Assembly (NCBI RefSeq): GCF_001938945.1
Contig: NZ_MKIO01000041.1
Span: 205,556 to 269,555, forward strand
From: Xaviernesmea rhizosphaerae
Lineage (GTDB): Bacteria > Pseudomonadota > Alphaproteobacteria > Rhizobiales > Rhizobiaceae
Reading direction: 5' to 3'
Length of the DNA: 64,000 nucleotides
The position numbers were made by a program, and so were the translations under genes. Below are positions 58,618-64,000 of the stretch, one piece after another. The notes under the pieces were generated by a model, which was not told the DNA's origin, searched no databases, and saw nothing but the letters and a program-made list of their open reading frames with translations. The first letter of the stretch is position 1; each line of letters starts with the position of its first letter.

Positions 58618-60428
58618 TGTTTCCCGCCTTTCTCGATCTCGCTTCGCTGAAGGCCGCCTATGCCGGCGGCCTGACGCCGCTCGACCTGGTGGAGGAGGTG
58701 CTCGCGCGCATCGCCGCCGCCGCCGACCCGGCGATCTTCATCACGCCGACCCCGGCGGACGAGCTGCGTGCTGCGGCCCACGATCTTCTCGCCCGCGCGC
58801 CGGAGGCGAACAGCCTGCCGCTCTGGGGCGTGCCCTTCGCGGTCAAGGACAATATCGACGTGTCTGGCCTGCCGACCACGGCCGCCTGCCCGGCCTTCCT
58901 CTATCACCCGACAGAGGATGCGACGGTGATCGCCCGGCTGAAGGCGGCCGGCGCGCTCGTCATCGGCAAGACCAATCTCGACCAGTTCGCCACCGGTCTC
59001 AACGGCACGCGCTCGCCCTATGGCGCGCCGCGCTCGGTGTTCGACAGCGCCTATGTCTCCGGCGGCTCCTCCTCCGGCTCGGCCGTCGCCGTCGCTTCGG
59101 GGCTGGCGAGCTTCGCGCTGGGAACGGACACGGCCGGTTCGGGCCGCGTGCCGGCGGCCTTCAACAATCTCGTCGGCATCAAGCCGACGCCGGGGCTGGT
59201 GCCGAATGTCGGCGTGGTGCCGGCCTGCCGCTCGGTCGATGTCGTCACCGTCTTTGCCGGGACGGTGGGCGACGGCGTGGCGGTGCGCAAGGTGATGGAT
59301 GGCTACGACGCCGCAGATCCCTTCTCCAGACCGGCAAAACCCGCCACCCTGCCTGCCTCCGGCCTCAGGATCGGCGTTCTCGCGGGCGCCGAGCGCGAGT
59401 TCTACGGCAACGCCGCCTATGAGGCGCTCTACGATGCCGCCATCGAAAAGGCGAAGGCGCTGGGCGCCGAGATCGTGCCGTTCGACTATGCCCCGTTCCG
59501 GCAGGCGGCTGAGCTGCTCTATAACGGCCCCTGGGTGGCCGAGCGTCTTGCGGCGGTCAAGGATTTCCTCGTCTCCAACGCGGATGATTTCGACCCGACG
59601 GTGCGCACGATCATATCAGGCGCCACGCACTATGATGCCGTCGCGGCTTTCGAGGGGCTCTACCGGCTGGAGGCCCTGCGCCAGAAGACGCGCGCCGAAT
59701 GGGCAGGGCTCGACATGCTGATGCTGCCGACCGCGCCCACCACCTACACGGTGGAAGCCATGCTGGCCGATCCGATCGCCAGGAACGGCCATTTCGGCCG
59801 CTACACCAACTTCGCCAATCTGTTCGGCTATGCGGCGATCGCCATTCCCGCCGGCTTCGACGCCGAGGATCACCTGCCGGCCGGCGTGACGCTGTTCGGC
59901 CCAGCCTTCAGCGATGATGCGCTCGCTCCCTTTGCCGACACCCTGCACCGCGCGCTCGCCGTCGGCATGGGCCGCGAAAAGACCGTGGCACTGCCCGAAG
60001 CCTCCAAAGTGGCGGAGCCGGAGGATGGGCTGGTTCCGATCGTCGTGGTCGGCGCGCATCTGACCGGCATGCCGCTGAACCACGAGCTGACCGGCCCGGG
60101 CGGACAGCTGGTGAAGACCTGCCGCACGGCGGCCGACTACCGCCTGTTCGTTCTGCCGAACACCACGCCGCCAAAACCCGGCCTGATCCGCACCCCGGGT
60201 TTCGCAGGGCCGGGACTTGCCGTCGAAGTCTGGAAGGTGACGCCCGGGGCCTTCGGCCGTTTCGTCCAGAACATCCCCGCACCCCTCGGCATCGGCAAGG
60301 TCACCCTCGACGACAACACCCAGGTCTCCGGCTTCCTCTGCGAAGCGCATGCCGTGGACGGCGCGCGCGAGATAACGGAGCTGGGCGGCTGGCGCGCCTA
60401 TATCGACACGCTGAAGAAGCAGGGCTGA
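58617..60428 (+). CDS. atzF: Allophanate hydrolase
   Basis: A 603-residue amidase-signature enzyme that breaks allophanate to CO2 and ammonia. The Ser-cisSer-Lys triad can be placed at K77 (FAVKDNID), S151 (SGGSSSGSA) and S175 (DTAGSGRVPA), with the same spacing (74 and 24) as K91, S165 and S189 of Pseudomonas AtzF. The C-terminal AtzF domain (from about residue 465, VVVGAHLTGMPLNHEL) includes the N-carboxyamine-related fold needed for the second step. The ATG shares one base with the carboxylase stop. It is the last enzyme of guanidine assimilation and is followed by a strong terminator. Confidence 0.94.
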   Translation: MFPAFLDLASLKAAYAGGLTPLDLVEEVLARIAAAADPAIFITPTPADELRAAAHDLLARAPEANSLPLWGVPFAVKDNIDVSGLPTTAACPAFLYHPTEDATVIARLKAAGALVIGKTNLDQFATGLNGTRSPYGAPRSVFDSAYVSGGSSSGSAVAVASGLASFALGTDTAGSGRVPAAFNNLVGIKPTPGLVPNVGVVPACRSVDVVTVFAGTVGDGVAVRKVMDGYDAADPFSRPAKPATLPASGLRIGVLAGAEREFYGNAAYEALYDAAIEKAKALGAEIVPFDYAPFRQAAELLYNGPWVAERLAAVKDFLVSNADDFDPTVRTIISGATHYDAVAAFEGLYRLEALRQKTRAEWAGLDMLMLPTAPTTYTVEAMLADPIARNGHFGRYTNFANLFGYAAIAIPAGFDAEDHLPAGVTLFGPAFSDDALAPFADTLHRALAVGMGREKTVALPEASKVAEPEDGLVPIVVVGAHLTGMPLNHELTGPGGQLVKTCRTAADYRLFVLPNTTPPKPGLIRTPGFAGPGLAVEVWKVTPGAFGRFVQNIPAPLGIGKVTLDDNTQVSGFLCEAHAVDGAREITELGGWRAYIDTLKKQG

Positions 60429-60433
60429 GTGGA

Positions 60434-60470
60434 AGGCCGGAAGGCGCCGCAACCGAGCGCCTTCCGGCCT
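60434..60470 (+). terminator. Terminator after the guanidine operon
   Basis: A 14-bp perfect stem (60434-60447 with 60457-60470) closes a 9-base loop, six bases after the allophanate hydrolase stop. The T content after it is low, but the strong GC stem at the operon end fits termination. Confidence 0.65.
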
Positions 60471-60953
60471 CGTCCCCGACCCTTGTCGCGCGGCATCGCC
60501 TCGCTCGCCGGGAATGTGTTGTCTTACGACCCGGGATGATTAGCGGCAGCCTCCAGCGATGACGAAGACAGCGCCTGTTCCAGGGCATAGCAGCCGCGAT
60601 CCAGAGCCTGTCGCACGTTTCAAGAGTTGCTTGCCGTGCTTCAAGTCATTGTTTTGCTGCATGGCGTCACCGTCACCATATTCAGGCTCAGCAAGCGTGT
60701 GAACAGCCGTTCCTTTATTCGCCTCCCCTTTCCCAAGAATCTCTACTAAAGCCTCTTGTCAAGAGATCACAATTTAACGTAGCATTAATCGAATTATTCA
60801 CGTTCCATCTGAAGTAGCAGACGCAGAGCAGGGCGCGTCACTGTGTCTTGCACTGCCCGATACCTGTGTCGCCCTTTCAGACATGACCCGGCCGAGGATA
60901 TCCTCGAACCGTCGCCCGTGCGCTTTCTTCATCATGGGGAGTCCTCTGCTGGC
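60471..60953. other. 483-base region before the DUF2252 gene
   Basis: No convincing gene lies here; a frame running in from 60843 joins the DUF2252 gene but its first 37 residues look unrelated to the family. The stretch 60740-60820 is A/T-rich (CACAATTTAACGTAGCATTAATC) and probably holds the promoter. Inverted CTTGT/CAAGA bits near 60755 are weak. No RNA gene was recognised. Confidence 0.45.
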
Positions 60954-62021
60954 ATGACCCTTCCAGATCTGAAAACATCGATCGCAAGCTATGAAGCGTC
61001 ATTGGCCAAGCAATTTGGCCCGGCGCTGAACCGTGACGATCTGAAACTGAAGCATAAGAAGATGCGCAAGAGCGCCTTCAAGTTTTTGCGCGGCACCTGC
61101 TGGCGCTGGGCAGAAGCAGCGCCATCGCTCTGCCCCGATCTGGTCGATGCACCGCGTGCCGGCTCGGTCGGTGATGCTCATGCCGGCAATTTCGGCCTGT
61201 GGCGGGATGCGCAGTTCCGGCTGGTCTGGGGCGTGAATGATTACGACGAAGCGGCGCGCCTGCCCTATCCCCTTGACCTCGTTCGCCTCGGCGCCAGCCT
61301 GATAATGGACGACGATGGCATCAGCGATGATGGTGATGCCGCGAGCGTGGCTGACAATCTTCTTTCCGCCTATCAAGAGGGACTTGCGATGCCGGCGCCT
61401 TTCGTGCTCGAGGACCGGCACCTTTGGCTGCGCGATCTGTTCGAGAACGGCAGCGAGGAGCGCGCGCAGTTCTGGGAGAAGCTTGAGGCGCTCGATGATC
61501 ACGAGGCCATTCCGCCGGAGTTCGAGGCATCCCTTCTGGCGGCGCTGCCGGGCGGGACCACTCACCCGCGGTTCCGTCACCGTCAGGCCGGCGTCGGCAG
61601 CCTCGGACGCCCGCGCTTCGTCGCCTTCAGCACCTATCGCGGGGGTGCGCTCGCCGTCGAGATCAAGGGTGCAATGCCATCCTGCTGGCAAGGGAGAGAA
61701 CAGCCAGGTCTCGCGAAACACCTTGCCACCGGCCGCTTTCGTTCGCCCGATCCGACGCTGCGCTATGAGGATGCCTTCGTCCTGCGCCGCCTGGCGCCCA
61801 ACAACCGCAAACTCACCTTCAGCGAGATCAAACCGAAGCTGAAAGTCAAACTGATCGCGGCCATGGCCAGGGAGCTCGCCGCGATCCATGCCGCCGACGG
61901 TGAGGTGAAGGCGATCAGCGACGATCTGCGGGGCCGACCCGAGGGCTGGCTCGCAGACACCATTCACCGCGTCGCAAAATGGACGGTGAAAGAGTGGGAT
62001 ACATTCAAAGATGGCGATTGA
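60954..62021 (+). CDS. DUF2252 family protein
   Basis: A 355-residue protein of the DUF2252 family, whose fold resembles aminoglycoside-phosphotransferase-like kinases but whose function is unknown. Conserved parts are KMRKSAFKFLRGTCWRW, GDAHAGNFGLWRD (where kinases have a catalytic HGD-like loop), VNDYDEAARLPYPLDLVRL and EDAFVLRRLAPNNRK. Start ATG 60954 is chosen for family alignment, with GGGGAG 13 bases upstream; an upstream ATG at 60843 is possible. It overlaps the next gene by 11 bases. The rich Lys/Arg N-terminus and Asp-containing loops suggest nucleotide or phosphate binding (inference). Confidence 0.82.
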   Translation: MTLPDLKTSIASYEASLAKQFGPALNRDDLKLKHKKMRKSAFKFLRGTCWRWAEAAPSLCPDLVDAPRAGSVGDAHAGNFGLWRDAQFRLVWGVNDYDEAARLPYPLDLVRLGASLIMDDDGISDDGDAASVADNLLSAYQEGLAMPAPFVLEDRHLWLRDLFENGSEERAQFWEKLEALDDHEAIPPEFEASLLAALPGGTTHPRFRHRQAGVGSLGRPRFVAFSTYRGGALAVEIKGAMPSCWQGREQPGLAKHLATGRFRSPDPTLRYEDAFVLRRLAPNNRKLTFSEIKPKLKVKLIAAMARELAAIHAADGEVKAISDDLRGRPEGWLADTIHRVAKWTVKEWDTFKDGD

Positions 62022-62511
62022 TCCCGATGGCCGCAGCCTGGCGAAAGACACGCTCCCTTTGCGTTTCGGCGTCCTTCTGGTCGCCGTGATCGCGCTTGCC
62101 GCCACCGTGCCGGCTAAGGCGGAGACTGTTCTTGAGCGAGCGGTGCGCGAGGCTGAACCCTGCAAGGCCTTGAAGGTCAATATCGGCTTTACCCCGATCG
62201 GGATCGACAACGTCGAGGAAGTCCGGATCGATACGTTTCAACTGTCCGCAGACGGCCATAAGGGCCACGCAAAGCTGATCGGATTGCTGGCCTGCAAGAC
62301 CTCTGAGCAAGCCTTCCTGCACAGCGATGCCAGTGCCAAGATTCACGTCGAGGCCGCCTTTGATCTGCAAAGCTGCGAGATCGCGCAATTGGAAGCCCAT
62401 ATCCTGGAAACGGGGGGCAGCTTCAAGAGCGCGGTGGATCTGCTTGCAAGGTCCATCGAAAAGTCTCTGCAAGACGGAATGAGCTCGCAGATTGCGAAGC
62501 TGTGCCGCTGA
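62011..62511 (+). CDS. Predicted exported protein, unknown function
   Basis: A 166-residue protein with a positively charged N-terminus and one hydrophobic segment (FGVLLVAVIALAATVPAKA, residues about 19-37) that looks like a signal peptide or anchor. The remainder is soluble with two Cys (AEPCKALKVNIGF, LLACKTSEQ) plus others near the end (LQSCEIAQ, AKLCR), so disulfides are possible in the periplasm. No domain was recognised. It overlaps the DUF2252 stop by 11 bases and is followed by a small membrane protein, suggesting a three-gene unit. Confidence 0.65.
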   Translation: MAIDPDGRSLAKDTLPLRFGVLLVAVIALAATVPAKAETVLERAVREAEPCKALKVNIGFTPIGIDNVEEVRIDTFQLSADGHKGHAKLIGLLACKTSEQAFLHSDASAKIHVEAAFDLQSCEIAQLEAHILETGGSFKSAVDLLARSIEKSLQDGMSSQIAKLCR

Positions 62512-62532
62512 GGCCGCAAAGGGGAGCATGTG

Positions 62533-63117
62533 ATGACAACAAGTGTTGCTCAAACGCCAGAGAAAGCGAAAGATCCGATCTTTCGTTCGGCCGCCATCGG
62601 CGTGGCACTGCTGCTGATCGCCTGTGTCGCGTCCCGCGCACCGACGCAGTTTGACGGAAAGCTTCCATTCGTCGGGCAATTCGTACCGTTTCAGCTAAAT
62701 GCCGTCTATCTTATCGTTTTCGGCCCCATCGCCGCCACCCTTCTGGCGGCCTACTTCTGGTATCAGACAACAGCAAGGCCGATCCAAAGCGCCGAGCGGC
62801 CGTCTCGAGAAATCGTCCGTCTTGGCGGTCTCTTTCTGGGGATCACAATCCTGACCTTCTTCCTCTCGGCCCAATACTTCATCGAACTCGCGCCGGAGGC
62901 TTTATGCGCGACGCGACCGCATTATGATTTCCTTTGGACAAGTACGCCCGGCGTAAACCAGATCTTCCACTGCATGAGCGGAACCCAAGCACTAAACAAA
63001 GGTTCGCCTTATTATATAGAACCTCAGATCGTACAGTCCTGGGGTCATGTTTTCTGGCCAGTTTTGACCGGCTATTTTCTCTACCGGGCCTGGCGGCGCT
63101 GGCGCCCCATAAGCTAG
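62533..63117 (+). CDS. Predicted inner-membrane protein, unknown function
   Basis: A 194-residue protein with three clear hydrophobic helices (SAAIGVALLLIACVAS, AVYLIVFGPIAATLLAAYFW and LFLGITILTFFLSAQYF) and a fourth near the C-terminus (FWPVLTGYFLYRAW). A polar loop between helices three and four has two Cys and is probably periplasmic. GGGGAG six bases before ATG 62533 supports the start. No family recognised. Its TAG stop interlocks with the stop of the opposite-strand RidA gene in the tetranucleotide CTAG (63114-63117). Confidence 0.65.
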   Translation: MTTSVAQTPEKAKDPIFRSAAIGVALLLIACVASRAPTQFDGKLPFVGQFVPFQLNAVYLIVFGPIAATLLAAYFWYQTTARPIQSAERPSREIVRLGGLFLGITILTFFLSAQYFIELAPEALCATRPHYDFLWTSTPGVNQIFHCMSGTQALNKGSPYYIEPQIVQSWGHVFWPVLTGYFLYRAWRRWRPIS

Positions 63118-63509
63118 GCCTTATCGTTGATCACCGCGATCGCATCGATCTCGACCAGATAGCCGTAATGCAGCTCCGGCACGGGAACGACGGTGCGCGC
63201 CGGCCGTGCCTCCTTCAGGCGCTCGGCATAGATCCTGTTGAAGCGCGGCCAGTTGCCGACTCCGACGATATAGGCCGTGACGCGGACGAGATCGGCCGGC
63301 GTCCCGCCAGCGGCCTCAAGGATCGCCAGCATATTGTCGATCGCCTGACCGGCCTGCGTCTCGAAACCTCCGTCAGCGAGCGGCGTGCCATCTGCGCGGA
63401 TGGGGAGCTGGCCGGAAATATAGACATGGCCGCCGGCGATCCTGGCCTGAACATAATGTCCGGCGGGCGCCGGGGCTTTGGTGGTCTCGATATCGGTCTT
63501 CATCGACAT
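63114..63509 (-). CDS. RidA/YjgF/Rid family protein (probable enamine/imine deaminase)
   Basis: A 131-residue Rid-family trimeric protein. Segments include GGHVYISGQLPIRADG, GGFETQAGQAIDNMLAILEAAGG, LVRVTAYIVGVGNWPRFNRIYAERL and ARTVVPVPELHYGYLVEIDAIAV. The Arg that binds 2-aminoacrylate in archetypal RidA lies in the PART/PARTV region (here RPARTVVPV). It shares one base with the stop of a PLP-dependent aldolase/dehydratase-like gene, suggesting it detoxifies imines released by that enzyme. Confidence 0.88.
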   Translation of the reverse strand: MSMKTDIETTKAPAPAGHYVQARIAGGHVYISGQLPIRADGTPLADGGFETQAGQAIDNMLAILEAAGGTPADLVRVTAYIVGVGNWPRFNRIYAERLKEARPARTVVPVPELHYGYLVEIDAIAVINDKA

Positions 63510-64000
63510 TACCAGCCTCCAAACCGCGACCAGCGCGCTTCCACCTGATGCGAGGATCCGCGCACGACGTGATAGGCCTCGTGCTGCGCGCCGGTGGCGC
63601 AGGCATGGTTCGGCAGGATGCGCACGCGGTCGCCGACGGCGAGATCGGGCAGCATGGCGCCGGAGCCCGGGCGCACGGCGAGAATGCCGTGCTCCTGATT
63701 GGCGTCGGCGACGATGATGTCGGGATAAAGCGCGCCGTCGAGATCGCAGACCAGGCCATAGCCCTGGTCCACCGCCTGTTTCGCGGTGCCGCGGTCGCGC
63801 GAGAGCGACATCCAGCCGCCATCGGTGATGATCCAGCCCTTTTCGCGCTGGTGCCCGATGACGGTGGCCATGACGCTCAAGGCAATGTCGTCGACCTGGC
63901 AGATGCCGATGCCGGCCATGACCAGATCGAAGAAGACGAAGACGCCGGCGCGCACTTCCGTCACGCCCGTGAGGTCGGCCGCATGATGCGCGGTGGGCGT
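63509..64000 (-). CDS. D-threonine aldolase/D-serine dehydratase-like PLP enzyme, C-terminal part (cut by window edge)
   Basis: The frame enters from the right edge in phase and ends at the TAA that overlaps the RidA start (TAATG). About 163 residues are visible. They match the C-terminal D-ser_dehydrat-like domain of the DSD1/D-threonine aldolase family, including EVRAGVFVFFDLVMAG, GWMSLSRDRG, AGDRVRILPNHAC-like VGDRVRILPNHACATGAQH, with His and Cys that bind the zinc in this family. The PLP barrel lies outside the window. Pairing with a Rid protein fits an enzyme releasing reactive enamines. The precise substrate needs the missing half. Confidence 0.78.
   Translation of the reverse strand, partial: TPTAHHAADLTGVTEVRAGVFVFFDLVMAGIGICQVDDIALSVMATVIGHQREKGWIITDGGWMSLSRDRGTAKQAVDQGYGLVCDLDGALYPDIIVADANQEHGILAVRPGSGAMLPDLAVGDRVRILPNHACATGAQHEAYHVVRGSSHQVEARWSRFGGW

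Noticed and set aside
55081..60428. Urea degradation as the primary role
   Set aside because: The guanidine-I riboswitch and the DUF1989 pair point to guanidine; urea activity may be a side reaction.
60843..60953. Upstream start for the DUF2252 gene
   Set aside because: The added 37 residues have no family similarity and the region is promoter-like; ATG 60954 gives a family-like N-terminus, although the alternative is not excluded.

Overview
The window is high-GC DNA from an alphaproteobacterium, most likely a member of the Rhizobiaceae (Rhizobium, Agrobacterium, Shinella or a relative). The evidence is the rhaDI/rhaRSTPQUK gene order typical of rhizobia, many ABC uptake systems with translationally coupled genes (ATGA overlaps), a RirA-type iron box, and rhizobial-style intergenic palindromes. 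Nothing seen fixes the genus or replicon. The gene content (transport plus catabolism, no rRNA, tRNA or core machinery recognised) would fit a chromid, megaplasmid or accessory chromosomal arm.

Layout. 1-7281: ferric-siderophore uptake, with the end of a TonB-dependent receptor, a FecB/FecC/FecD/ATPase-type ABC importer, a FecI-like ECF sigma factor and a FecR-like anti-sigma protein; a RirA-type box lies before the sigma gene. 7484-16003: an unassigned catabolic cluster with an XRE-cupin regulator, a CUT2 sugar-type ABC importer (FrcBCA-like), a phosphotriesterase-like amidohydrolase, a GATase1-like protein without a nucleophilic Cys, a PfkB kinase, a BtpA-family protein and an M20 N-carbamoyl hydrolase. 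16103-27599: L-rhamnose catabolism (rhaI, rhaD, divergent rhaRSTPQUK). 27687-32472: a DctB/MifS-like kinase, a degenerate NtrC-family regulator and a KgtP-type 2-oxoacid/dicarboxylate permease, followed by a chemoreceptor (33070-34920).

35063-40137: dabA/dabB inorganic-carbon uptake genes with a divergent LysR regulator. 40183-42796: a divergent LysR/MFS efflux pair. 42902-49900: a betaine-type module with an N-methylproline/dimethylglycine-type demethylase, a TetR regulator, a P5C-reductase-like enzyme and a ProXWV-type importer. 50236-60428: a guanidine assimilation operon headed by a near-perfect sigma-54 promoter, a guanidine-I (ykkC) riboswitch and an intrinsic terminator, then importer, DUF1989 pair, guanidine/urea carboxylase and allophanate hydrolase. 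60954-63117: a DUF2252 protein and two unrecognised small envelope proteins. The right edge has a RidA protein and a truncated D-threonine-aldolase-like gene on the minus strand.

Recurring theme: in the importer operons the binding-protein gene is followed by a strong hairpin or palindromic repeat before the membrane genes, which would favour excess binding protein. Two repeat families abut stop codons exactly. The most notable observations are the triple-gated guanidine leader, the sigma-54-type activator that has lost its GAFTGA loop, the unassigned kinase/BtpA/PTE/N-carbamoyl hydrolase cluster with its twin operator, and the stop-codon-associated repeats.
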